From positions 3,286,001 to 3,350,000 of the forward strand of contig CADCXD010000002.1 of the NCBI GenBank assembly GCA_902806575.1: a stretch of 64,000 bases of DNA, given 5' to 3'. The stretch is from Jackrogersella multiformis. Its lineage: Eukaryota; Ascomycota; Sordariomycetes; Xylariales; Hypoxylaceae. Positions 28,901 to 41,807 of this stretch are shown here, one piece after another. The first letter of the stretch is position 1. Every line of letters starts with the position of its first letter. The notes under the pieces were generated by a model. That model was not told the origin of the DNA. It was given only the letters and a program-made list of their open reading frames with translations, and searched no databases. Position numbers and translations under genes: made by a program.

Positions 28901-31614
28901 TTATCGTTTTAATTATTTTATATAATAATTTAACACTTTATTATAAGTTTGTTAAAGGTTTTAAGTAAGGAAAATATATAATTTATTAAAAGTTTTATTT
29001 ATTTTAATGTAATAATAGTAATTATATGTAAATTTAATAAAAAAACGATATTAATATTTAAAAATATTAATTATAAGGTTTATTATTAAGTCGCGTTATT
29101 TTTTAAAGTATTTATATTATTAAATTAAGGCATTTTATATAAAATAATTTTAAATAAGGACGTTAAATGTAATAGTAAAATATGGTAAACGTTATTTACT
29201 TAATTTAAAATATTATTAATTATATTAACGAATTATTATTTTTTAATTAATAATATAACGAAATAACGTAACTAAAAACTTAAGGTAATAATTTATTATT
29301 ATTATTTATTAAACGATATATCGTAAATAAAGATAATTTTAACGTTATAATATAATTTTAAGTTATAAATTATTATTATTTTATTAAAGATATTAAGGAA
29401 TGTAATTAATTACGATATATTCAAATAATATTATTAAAATAAAAGCTTATTATAATTTGAAATATAATCTTATTTTTTTTTAAAAAAAAATAATTTATTT
29501 TTAATTATATAAAGGCTATATATTATTAAGTAAGTTGCTTTATAAATAATTAATATACTATATTAAATTGTTATTAATTTTAAAATAAATCGGTAAGTTT
29601 ATATATAAATTTAAATTATTTAATAATTAACGAATTTATAAGATTATATTAATAAGTTAATTATTTAAGATTTTTTAAGGAAAGATCTTTACGTAAAAAA
29701 ACGACCGTAATTAAGTTAAATTCTTGTAAAAAGGGATAATAATAATTAAATATTATACGAAATCGAAAAGTTATTAAATTAATAAATAAATAAATAAGGA
29801 GGACGTTTTATTTTTAAATATTTTATATAATGAAAACATTATTTATTAGCTTTTAATTAATAGTATTTAAAAAGTTTACTTATTTAAAATATAATAATAT
29901 TATTAAACGAATACGATAAGAAATACCTTTTATTATTAAATTAATTATGTATTAAATTTATTAATAAATTATAACCTTTTAATATATAATTTTTTAAAGA
30001 TATGTAAACTTTTAATAACATATTTTTGGAATTAATTAACGAATTAGTTATGGAATAATTAATTGTAAATGAATAATAATATACGTTAAATAATAAAATA
30101 ATTGTATATATATTAAAAGAACGATTTATGGGAAATATATTATTAAATTATACTGATGATAATTAATTAATTGTTTTTATTTAATTATTAACGTCGTTAA
30201 AAAATCAATCAAATTATAAGTTATAATTTTAATAAAAAAAAATTTAAAAGTTATAAAATTAAAATCTATTATAATACGAAAAATATAATTTATAAATAAC
30301 ATTAAAAAAATAAGAAAAAGGACGAGTAAGTTATAAATTATTAAATAATTATAATTATTATTAAAATTTTTACTTTTAAGAAAAAATTAAATATTTCGAT
30401 ATTTAAATTATAATAAAATTATAATTAAATTAAAAATGAATTAAATATTTTAATATTAAAATAATTTATAAATATATTAATATTTATTTAACGATGATAA
30501 AATATAATATACTTATTTATATAAGCAATTTTCATACTTATTTTTATTAAAAAAAATTTCTTATAATAAATCTTTTTTTTTATTTTTTTTTATAAACTTT
30601 AACTTTAGAAATTTTTTTTTCACTTGTCCTTTATTTTATAATGCCTCTTATAAAAGAATTAATCCTTAAGCCTTTTAAGGCTTTAATTAAAAAGATTATT
30701 AATTTAACGTTTAAATAAATAACGATCTTTTATTAAATAATTTAAAATTAACTTAAAAAATAGAATTATAAAGTAAAATTATTAATTAAAAAATAAAAGT
30801 TATTATTAAAATATCTTTTAAAATCTTTAATAAAAATATATTTAAAACATTTTATATTAATAAAGATATAAAGAAAAACGTCGGGACTTTTTTAAAAAAG
30901 ATATATAATAAATTAAAATTAAGTAAATTAATTTAATTAATATACGAAAATAATAATATAAAACTAAAGTTTTAAAAAATTATAATCGATAAAATGATAA
31001 TTATAATAATTAATAATAATGACAAAATATTTTTAAATATTAACGTTTTATAATAAATAATAATAATTATAAATTAATAATTATAATAATAACGCATATT
31101 AATTACAAAAATCTTTTTAATTATTAAAAAATAATAATAATTAATAAAGAGAATTTAATAAATATTATTAAAGTTATAATAATAATAAAAAAAGCGCATA
31201 ATATTTTTATAAATTATAAAAAAGGTATTATAAAGATTCAATTTTAATTAATATTATTTATTATATTAATTACCGTAATTACGTTAAAAATTAAAACATT
31301 AATTCTTATATTTAAATTAATTATATTTATTATAAAAAAATTAATAATAATATTAATTAAAGTATGAATATTTATATTATTAATAGTTAAATTTATAATT
31401 AAAACGTCAACGATTAACGATTTTAATAATTTATATTTCGTTTATAAAAACACGTTATTAAATAATAATAATAATAGCGTTTTAATTAATAACGATAATA
31501 ACGATAAAAAAACGATATTAATATACTTAATATACTTATTAAATGTTAAAAATTAATTTAATAAAATAATAGCTTATAATTAACGAAAAGATTAGTTTTT
31601 TTTTTATTAAAAGG

Positions 31615-31783
31615 ATATTATAAAAAACCATAATTATATGGTTTATACTTAAAGTAATAAGTTATACGTTAAAAATAGCCCGTACGTTATATTTATTAAC
31701 TTTATTTTAAAATATTAACTTCATTTTTATTCTTAAGAATAATAATTATTTTAAGACCTTTATTGTAATTTATTAATATATAA
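31615..31783 (+). repeat. 3' LTR of copy C
   Basis: It begins TATTATAAAAAACCATAATT after the purine-rich tract and runs to TTATTAATATATAATA. MITE copy 9 begins immediately afterwards. Confidence 0.68.
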
Positions 31784-31952
31784 TATAACGTTATAATTAA
31801 AATTATAATAAATATATAAAGTTAATGGTTTTTCCGTTATTTTAAAACAAGTAAGAAATAAGATAAAAATTGAAAGTTTTTATTTAATTTATTTAATTTA
31901 AAGTATAAAATATATATTTTCATTTAATACAAAGACCTTTATAAGGTTATAT
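31783..31952 (-). mobile_element. MITE copy 9, abutting copy C
   Basis: Minus-oriented copy with the core GGTTTTTCCGTTATTTTAAA and the right end ATAAGGTTATAT followed by TA. The left end is decayed and merges with the 3' LTR of copy C, so its first base is uncertain. Confidence 0.72.
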
Positions 31953-33630
31953 TAAAAATATAAACATTAAATCTTTTAAAATATTTTATATTTTTTTAAT
32001 TTAAAGAATTTTTATTTAAATTTTTTTTAATTAACATTAACTTTATTATCGTTATTTTATATTTATATAATATATTAATAGTAATATTTTTATTAATATT
32101 AAATATATAAATTTATTATTTTATTTTTAAATTTAAAAAGCTTAATTTTTTTTATAACTTAATTAAATAATTTTATAATTTATAAATAAATCTTATTATT
32201 ATTTAACTTATATAATTTAAAAGAAAATTAATTTATTAAATTTATAAATATTGGTAATATTAAATATTTAATAATATTATAGTATAAATTTTATAAGATA
32301 TATTTTAATATATAACATTAATGGTTTTACCGTTATTTTAATATAAACGATAAATAAAATAAAAAATAAAAATCCTTATCTTATTTATTTAATTTAAAGT
32401 ATAAAGTATATATTTTTATTTAATATAAGGATTTTTATAAGATTACATTATATTATTATTATATTTTAACATAATAAAATACTATTTAAAAAAAACCATA
32501 AAATAATTAATAAATATATCGTTATTTGGAACACATTTTATATTAATATCTTTGTTAATAAATTTTTTATATAAACGCTTAAATAATTATAAAGCTTTTT
32601 TATATATATTATTTAATTTTTTAATATACGTTATTAATATTTTTAAAACATAAATTTTTTTATATATATTTTTATATATAATAATATATAAATTAAATAA
32701 TCAAGTTATATTATGTTATTTTAAAATTTTAATTTATAATTATAATTATTTTTTAAAATGTTAATAATTAACATAAAATTTAATATATAATATAAATTTA
32801 TAATTATATTAAAAATCTTTATCGTTTTTATTTATATATATTTTAAAAAATTATTATTATTTACTACTTTTTATATGTAATAATTGAACTTTTTAAAGAC
32901 AATTTTTAGCTTTTTTAATATCTATTTTATATAAACCGGCACTTCTCGTAAACCTTTTATAATTTTAAATATAATTTAAATTTATAGGAAAAATTTTTTT
33001 ATCGTTATTTTTATCTTTATATTTATTAAAAAAACTATATCGTATAAAGTTAAAATAATATTTCTTAATGAAGGCTTTTAATATAATTTAAAATATATTA
33101 ATAATAAAAATTAATTTTTAATAATAAATAAATGATTTTACGATAAGAATTTTAAATATTATAATATTTAAGTTATTATTTTGTATAATTATTATTAAAA
33201 ACTTATAAAAATATAATAATATAAATATCAATTTAATAAATTTAATAATATAAATAATAAATAAATATTATTAAATATTTTAAAAAAATATTTTATTAAT
33301 AATATTACTTAATATAAAACCTTAAATAAAGAATATTTTTACGTATATATAAATTAATATAAAAATAAATTATTATAAATATAAATTATATATTTAAACA
33401 TTATTATATACTTTTTAAAAGATAATTATAATATTATTCGTTATATAAAACGTTAATTTTTAAATATTTTTTATTTATAAAAACTTTATTATTTATTATA
33501 ATTAAATGATAATTAATTTAATAATAATAATTTTATTTAAAATTAAAACTTATAAAAGTAAAAAAACATTATTGTCGTTTATATTATTTTATAAAACTTA
33601 ATAATTACTTTTTATTTATTTATTATATAA
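31953..33630. repeat. Degraded AT-rich DNA between copies C and D
   Basis: Contains MITE copy 10. The remainder has no recognisable coding or terminal-repeat structure. Confidence 0.5.
32282..32448 (-). mobile_element. MITE copy 10 (167 bp)
   Basis: Full-length minus-oriented copy from GTATAAATTTTATAAGA to TTATAAGATTACAT, flanked by TA on both sides (32,280-32,281 and 32,449-32,450). Confidence 0.83.
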
Positions 33631-33800
33631 TTTTATTAAAAATTATAATTATATAATTTACGTTTAAAGTAATAGCTTATACGTTAAAAATAACTTATAT
33701 TTTATATTTATTAATTTTAATTTAAAATATTAACTTTATTTTAATTCTTAAAAATTTTAATTATTTTAAGGTTTTTATTTTAACTTTATAATGTTTAATA
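33631..33800 (+). repeat. 5' LTR of copy D
   Basis: A strongly decayed LTR sharing ATTATAATTATATAATTTA, CTTATACGTTAAAAATA and TTTAATATATAATAATATTTT-like words with the others. The ends are approximate. Confidence 0.6.
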
Positions 33801-34448
33801 TATAATAATATTTTACTTTTATTATTTCGTAATAATTTATATTTTATTAATTAAATTTCATTATATTATTATTTTTTATAATATTATAATATTATAATTT
33901 ATATATTAACGTAATCTTAATAAAACTAAACTTTTTTAATGAATTAAATTTTTTTTATAATTTTAAATCTTAATAATAATAATATTTTATAAATTATTAC
34001 TTATATTGATAACTATTAAAAATTTTAAATAATATAAATGTTATATTAATTACGTATAAATAATTTATTATTTTACGTAAATATATTATTAAATATAAAA
34101 TTAATCTTTTTATTAATATAAACTTTTTATATTATATAAGATTTAATAATAAAAACGTTATTTTATAACTTTTAATAAAAATTAAATCTTTAAAATTTTA
34201 AACGAGTATATAATAAAGCGTTAAAATTATATCATGCTTTATTTTATTAGATTTAAAGGTTTTTATTTTAATTATTTTTATATATTAATTAATTAACTTA
34301 AATTTTTATTTATTAGTTTAATATTAATTTATTTTTTAACCGATTTAAATTTTATAATATTATTAATAAAATTAATAATAAAGAAGGTAATTAATTTAAT
34401 TAATTATTAAATGTTTTTATTTTTTTATTTTTAATTATTAATTTTTTA

Positions 34449-34611
34449 ATACGATCTTTATAAAAGTTTATATATAAATAAAAATATATACTTTATACTT
34501 TAAGTAAATAAAATAAAGATTTAAGAATCTTTATTTTATTTTTTGCTTATTTAAAGAAAGCAAAAAAATAATTAATTTTATATATTATATATATTTTTAT
34601 AAAATGTATAC
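34449..34611 (+). mobile_element. MITE copy 11, nested in copy D
   Basis: Plus-oriented, 163 bp, from ATACGATCTTTATAAAAG to TTTATAAAATGTATAC, preceded by TA. Sequence on both sides continues the LTR element (TTTTTTAATA repeated across the site), so it inserted into element D. Confidence 0.8.
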
Positions 34612-37339
34612 CAATTTTTTAATATTACTAATATTATTATAATTTTTATTAATTTATAATTTAAAAATATAATATATAATAATTTTAATAATTACTTTAA
34701 ATTATTTACTAATTATTTTAATATTTATACTTAATTTATAAATTGATTTATTTATATAATTAAACTTTTATTAAAAAATTTAATTATGATTTATTAAAAA
34801 AATTAAAGTTAATAAAATTATGTAAGTAATTATATAACATCCTCGGATATTTTTTTAAATATTTTTCATTATTTATTAAAAGATTTAACTTAAAATTATT
34901 AAAAGAATTTAATAAAACTACATAAGTTATTTAACTAAAAATAATTAATAAAAATATATAAATAATTATATTACGAAATATTAATATTAATAAAGTTATA
35001 TAAATAATTATATAAAGTTTTAAAGTTATTTTTTTTATATTTTGAACCTTTTATTAAAAAATTAAGTAATTAAGTTAATATTATTTATTATATATTTATT
35101 TATCGTATTTTCTTTTTTTTATAATAAAAATACGTAGTTAAATTATAAATCTTTTATATCGAATAAAAATATATAATTTAATTAATCGATTAAGATTAAA
35201 GATAAAATGATTTAAATAATAATTAATTTATTTATTTAATTTGTCGATTTTAAGTTAAAATAACTTTTATTAATTAATTTTGTCTTTAAATCAATATATA
35301 AATGTTAAATATATATTATAATGTTATTTATAATTAAACGTTAAATTATTAATAATTTATTTAATAATTTAATTAATAACGTTTTAATATTCATATAATT
35401 ATAAAGGAATAAAATAAATCGTTAATTAATATTAAAAAATTAAATAATTTACGGTATTAATTATTTTATAATAAACGTAAATAAGTTTACGATAATAAAT
35501 AATTCTTTTATTAAAAGTAATTATAAATAGTAACGTAATATTTATATATAGATAAATTATATTTAAAAAGCTTATTAAAAAGTTATAAAATTATAAAAAT
35601 TAAAAGTAATTTTTATAAATTATTTCGTAAAAACTTATAAAGTTAATAGATAAATTAAATATTTATTAAAAAAGAGTAAAAAATATAAAAGGATACGAAA
35701 TGTATTTATAAAACGTTATTTAATCCATATAAAATCTATATATTAATAATTTTAATATTTTTCGAAAAGGTAAAATATATTTTAAATTTTTATTTTAAAT
35801 TTTTATTTATTAAATTTTAATTATTAAATATTTAAAATAATTACGAATATATAATAAATAATAACGATTTAAATGGGTTAAATTTAAGATTTAAAGTAAT
35901 AAATATTATTAATTTAAAAATATTTATAATAATTATAAATATTTACTTTAAATATTTAAATAAAAAATAATTAATATAATATAAATAAATATTAACGAAA
36001 AAAAGTCAAAATTTAAAAATTAATATTAAATTTTATATAATATTTAATAATATATTTATATAAAATATTTAATTAATTTATTATAATTATAATAATATAA
36101 TATTTTATATCGATTAATTAAAGGTTTCTTAAAACGATTAAAGTTATCGTAATAATAAATATAATTAATATCGAAACGATTATAATTTTAATAATTATAA
36201 TTAAAGTTAGAATTAAAATTACGATCGATATTATAAGAAATAAAGTGATAAACGATAAAAAAATAATTAATAAAATTACCGTTATTATAATTATTATAAT
36301 AATCGTACTTATTTTTATTAAAAACGATAAAAAAAGATAAGAAATTATTTTAACGGCAATATATATTTATAAAATAAAATTAAATATAAATAAATATTTA
36401 ATAAATATATTTAAGACTTATATATTTTATTTATTATTTTTTAATAATAAATTATTAATTTTAAAAAACGTATCTATTAAAAATATTATAAAATATTTAA
36501 TATTAAATTTAATTATTTTAAATATATAAAACTTAAATATTTATAATTATTTTAAGAAATAAAATAAATAATGAAAACTTAACTTAAAATTAAGAAAATT
36601 ATTAATACTTATTTTATTTAAAAATAAGTAAAAACGAAAATATAAATAATATAATTAAAAAATATTATATTTTTACTTTTATAATTAGTAAATATAAAAG
36701 TTAAAAATATTATTCCTTTATTTTTAAATAAAAAGTTAATAAAGTATATAAATTTAAAAATAAATATATTAAATAAATTAAGATTAAAATCGATAATATA
36801 TATAAATATTAACATATTAAATTAAATAATAAATAAAATATAATTAAATTTTTTAAAAAAAATTAAAAAATATTTAAATTAAATAAATATATATATATAT
36901 AATAATTTTGGGAAAATTAATTATAAAAATTCAGTTAAATTGTCGATTAATTCTTTTTAAAAAATATATAAAGAATAAATTTTAATTTTAATTTTAATAA
37001 AAGTATAAATTAATTATTTATGTTTTTAACTTAATTTATTAATAAGAAATTATTTGTTTAAAAGATTACGACGTAATTATTAAATATAATAAAAAACGTT
37101 AATTATAAATCGATTTTTTATTTTTATTAAAATAATAATATTTCTTTTAATTTATTATTTTAATTTATTATATAAAAAAATTTTTATATTAAAATAAAAA
37201 ACGTAATAAATAATATTTATAATATAAATACGTTTAATAAGTTTATAATTTTATAACGTAATATTATTAATATATGAAAAAAAGAACAAATAACGATTAA
37301 TTTAATTAATAATTAATAAAAAACGTATAAATTTAAGTG

Positions 37340-37506
37340 ATGCGACCTTATAAAGATCCTTGCATTAAATAAAGATATATACTTTATATCTTAAATTAAG
37401 TAGATAAAATAAGGATTAACAGTCCTTATTTTATTTCTCGCCCGTTCTAACATAACGGAGAAACTATGAATCTTATATATTAAAACATACGTTATAAAGT
37501 CCGTAC
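37340..37506 (+). mobile_element. MITE copy 12 (167 bp), nested in copy D, well preserved
   Basis: Runs from ATGCGACCTTATAAAGATCC to GTTATAAAGTCCGTAC and keeps the core TTTCTCGCCCGTTCTAACAT and a palindrome with AAATAAGGA and TCCTTATTTT arms. It is visibly less mutated than the retrotransposon around it. The expected flanking TA pair reads TG and CA here. Confidence 0.85.
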
Positions 37507-40500
37507 CATTAAGTATATATATTCGTTAAATATAAAAAATATAAAAATCTTTTAATAAAACTTTTAATTAAATATATAATTAAGGCAAAAAAAAATAAAA
37601 AAAATTACAACGTTTAATTATTTTTATTTTATTATTTTAAAACTTATTAACGATAAAAAAAGTTAAATAATTATTAATTTTAAATTATTAAAAATAAAAA
37701 TATCTTAATTAATATATACCTTTTATTACGTTAAAAAATCGTTTAAAAAAGTCTTTAACGTTATAAATAAAGCTTTATTTTTTTATTAATTACTTATTAC
37801 ATTTAAATATAAAAATAAAATAATAATAATATGATTAAAAAGTTTAAAACTTTTTAACGATATATTAATAAAATTTAAGATTTTTTTAACTTTTACGTAA
37901 TAATTTATAAATTAATAATCAAAAGTTTTTTAAAACTTTATTAAAATATATATTAACGATAGAATAATATTTAATAATATTAAAAAATAATATAAATTTT
38001 TTTTAATTAAATATTTAATATATATAATAATATAAAACTTATATTATCATTAAAAAATTATTTTTCGATTTTTTATCGATTATATTATTTAAATTTTTAA
38101 TAAATAAATTCAGAATTATTATTATTAAGGATAAATCGAACGTAATTAAAAAGATTTCAATATTATAAACATTATTTAATTAAAAAATATATATCGATAT
38201 AATAAAGGTTTTACGAAAATATATTTTATAATATTAATAAAAAATTAAGCTTTTATAAAATAAAAAAACAAAAATATTAATTAAAAAAAGATTCGATAAA
38301 AAGTTCCTTTAAAATTTTAATATAAACGTTAATATATTATAAAACTTATATATATATTAATAAAAATCGAATTAAATTTATTTAAAATATTATAAAATAA
38401 ATTATTTAATTTAACGATATTAACGTATTAAAATTATAATTAAATAACGTTTTTAAAAATAAATATATTAAAATAAAAAGATTATAAACTTATAATATTT
38501 TATATGAATATATTTTAAAATAAAATTAATATAAAAGTTAATATAATTTAATTACTTATATATTTATTAAAAGTTTTAATAAAAATTAAATTATAATACG
38601 AATTAATAAAATTAAAAATTACTTCTTTAATTTAAACTTATAAAAATAATAAATTTTAATTATAATGTTATATACGATTAATTATTATTTTAACGGATTA
38701 TAATATAATAAAAATATTATTAATTAAACGACATTTAAAATAATTAATATAAATAAAATAAATAATAAATTTAAAAAATATATTAAAAAGTTATAATTAT
38801 AATAAATAATTAAATTATTTACGTATTATTTTTTTAAAATTTAATAAAAGTAAATATATAATTAAATAATATCGATATAAATTACGAAACGATTTTATAT
38901 ATTATATTGAATTAAAAAATTTATATTAATTAATAATTTTAATAATTTATATATTTAAATTATTTAATAAAATTTATATTTTAAAATATTATTTTAAATT
39001 AAAACGAATATTTTATAAATTAACATTAATTTATATTTAAAAACTTTTATAAAAAGTTTAAAATTTTATTAAAAATTATTTCGATTATTATAAAAATTAA
39101 ATTAAACGTTTAAAGCTTTATAATAAGTTGAAACTTATAAATTTATTAAAAGTGTTAAATAAAAGAAATATATAATTTATCAAAACCTTTATTTATTTTA
39201 ATATAATAATAATAACTATAAAGCTTATTATTAAGTTATATTATTTTTTAAAGTATTTATATTATTAAATTAAAATATTTTATATAAAGTAATTTTAAAT
39301 AAAAGCGTTAAATTTAATAATAAAGTATAATAAATATTATTTACTTAATTTAAAATATTTTTAATTATATTAATTAATTATTATCTTTAAATTAATAATA
39401 TAATAAAATAATATAATTAAAAAATATGGTAATAATTTATTGTATAAATAATTAATATAACGTATCGAATTATAATTAATTTTAAAATAAGTTAATAAGT
39501 TTACGTATAAACTTAAATTATTTAATAATTAAGAAATTTATAAGGTTATATTAATAAGTTAATTATTTAAGATTTTATAAAAGAAAGATTTTTACGTAAA
39601 ACAATAATCGTAATTAAGTTAAATTATCGTAAAAGGGGATAATAATAATTAAATAATATATAAAATTAAAAAATTATTAAATAAAAAGAATATTTTATTT
39701 TTAAAATATTTATTTAATAAAAAGATTATTTATTAATTTTTAATTAATAATATTTAAGAAACGTATTTATTTAAAATATAATATTATTATTAAACGAATA
39801 TAATAAAAAATATTTTTTATCATTTAATTAATTTTATTAATAGATTATAACCTTTTAATATATAATTTTTAAAGATATATAAACCTTTAATAATATACCC
39901 TCGAAATTAATTAATAAATTAATTATAAATAAATAATAAAATAATTATATATATATTAAAAGGACGATTTATCGAAAGTATATTATTAAATTATATTAAT
40001 AATAATCAATTACTTTTTTTATTTAATTATTAATATCGCCGAAAAAATTAACAAAATTATAAGTTATAATTTTAATAAAACATTATTAAAAATTATAAAA
40101 TTAAAATTATTTATAATACGGAAAATACGATTTATAAATAACATTAAAAAAATAAAAAAGATTATAAGTAAATTATAAGTTATTAAATAATTATAATTAT
40201 TATTAAAGTTTTTATTTACAAAAAATTTAAGTATTTTAATATTTAAATTATAATAAAATTATAATTAAATCGAAAAAAAATAAATATTTAATATTAAAGT
40301 AATTCATAAATATATTAATATTTACGTAATAATAATAAAGTATAAAATATTTACTTATATTTTTATTTTTTATTTATATAAGTAATTTTCTTATTTATTT
40401 TTAAAAAAAGAATTTCTTATAAAAATTTTTTTTTATAAATTTTAACTTATTTCATAAATTTTTATTTACTTGCCCTTTATTTTATAATGTTTTTTATAAA

Positions 40501-41669
40501 TAGATTAATATTTAAAGCTTTTAAAGCTTTAATTGAAAATATTATTAATTTAACGTTTAAATAATTTTATTAAAATTTATTTAATAATAAATAAATAATA
40601 ATTATTAATAAAACATTTAAAATTATTAAAATATAAAAGGAAAATAAAATTTAATAACGATAAACTTTTTAAAATAAATCGTTTATTTAAAATAATAACG
40701 ATAAAAATTTAACGAGTATTATTATTTTTAAAATATATTACGTAAAAATAATAAAAATTATATCGTTTTATTTATAATTTAACGCTATTTTAATTATTAA
40801 AATATTATTAAAAATCTTAATATATAAAATCTTTTTAATAACGATTCTTTATTAAATAATTTAAAATTAACTTAATAAATAAATTTATATAATAAATTTA
40901 TTAATTAAAAAGTAAAAGTTATTATTAAAGTATCTTTTAAAATCTTTAATAAAAATATACTCAGAATATTTCGAATTAATAAAGATATAAAAAAAATATT
41001 AAGACTTTTTTTAAAAAGTAATATAATAAATTAAAGTTAATTAAATTAACTTAATTAATATATAAAAACGATACTATAAAACCGAAGTTTTAAAAAATTA
41101 CAATTAATAAAATAATAATTATAATAATTAACGATAATAATAAAATATCTTTAAATATTAATACTTTATAATAAATAATAATAATTATAATAATAACGCG
41201 TATTAATTATAAAAGTTATTTTAATTATTAAAAAAAATTAATAAAAGAAATCTTAATAAACATCGTTAAAATTATTATAATAATAAAAAACCTACGTAAT
41301 ATTTTTATAATTTATTATATCTATTATTATAATTACGTTAAAAACTAAAATATTAATTTTTATATTTAAGTTAATTACGCTTATTATTAAAAAATCGATA
41401 ATATTATTAATTAAAACATCGATATTTATATTATTAAAAATTAAACTTATAATAAAAACGTAAATATTTAATAAATTTAATGATTTACGTTTTTTTTATA
41501 ATAATACGCTACTTAACGATAATACCGATGTTTTAATTAACGACGATAACGATAATGGAAAATAATCCTATAAATATATTAAATATATTTATTAAACGTT
41601 AAAGATTAATTTAATAAAATATTAACTTATAATTAACGAAAACGTTAATTTTTCTTTTTATTAAAAGGA

Positions 41670-41807
41670 TATTATTAAAAGCTATAATTATATAATTTAT
41701 GCTTAAAGTAATAACTTATACGTTAAAAATAACTTATGTTTTATATTTATTAATTTTTAAGAATAACAATTATTTTAAACCTTTTATTTTAACTTAATAA
41801 TACATAA
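41670..41807 (+). repeat. 3' LTR of copy D
   Basis: Begins TATTATTAAAAGCTATAATT after the purine-rich tract; an internal part present in other LTRs (the TTTA...ATATTAACTTT segment) is missing, so it is shorter, about 138 bp. Confidence 0.62.

Larger units (their letters stand above)
22809..31783 (+). mobile_element. LTR retrotransposon copy C, most complete, about 9 kb
   Basis: LTRs of about 170 bp lie at 22,809-22,985 and 31,615-31,783; a purine-rich TTAAAAGGA tract sits just before the 3' LTR. It is colinear with copies A, B and D. No frame survives. Near 30,155 all copies share a segment that in copy C reads Tyr-Thr-Asp-Asp-Asn, followed some 45 nt later in C and D by codons resembling Lys-x-Gln-Ser-x-Tyr. 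Ty1/Copia RNase H domains have a similar DADWAG...RRSTSGY arrangement, but the spacing here is longer, so a Copia assignment is only a hint. About 1.3 kb separates that point from the 3' LTR. Confidence 0.8.
33631..41807 (+). mobile_element. LTR retrotransposon copy D with two nested MITEs
   Basis: LTR-like repeats lie at about 33,631-33,800 and 41,670-41,807, the latter preceded by TTAAAAGGA. The order of segments follows copy C: 36,120-36,340 matches 25,290-25,540, 37,800-38,700 matches 27,400-28,260 and 39,900-40,100 matches 30,060-30,280. MITE copies 11 and 12 interrupt it. Without them the element is about 7.8 kb, so it has lost about 1 kb relative to copy C through scattered deletions. 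No frame is open. Confidence 0.78.
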
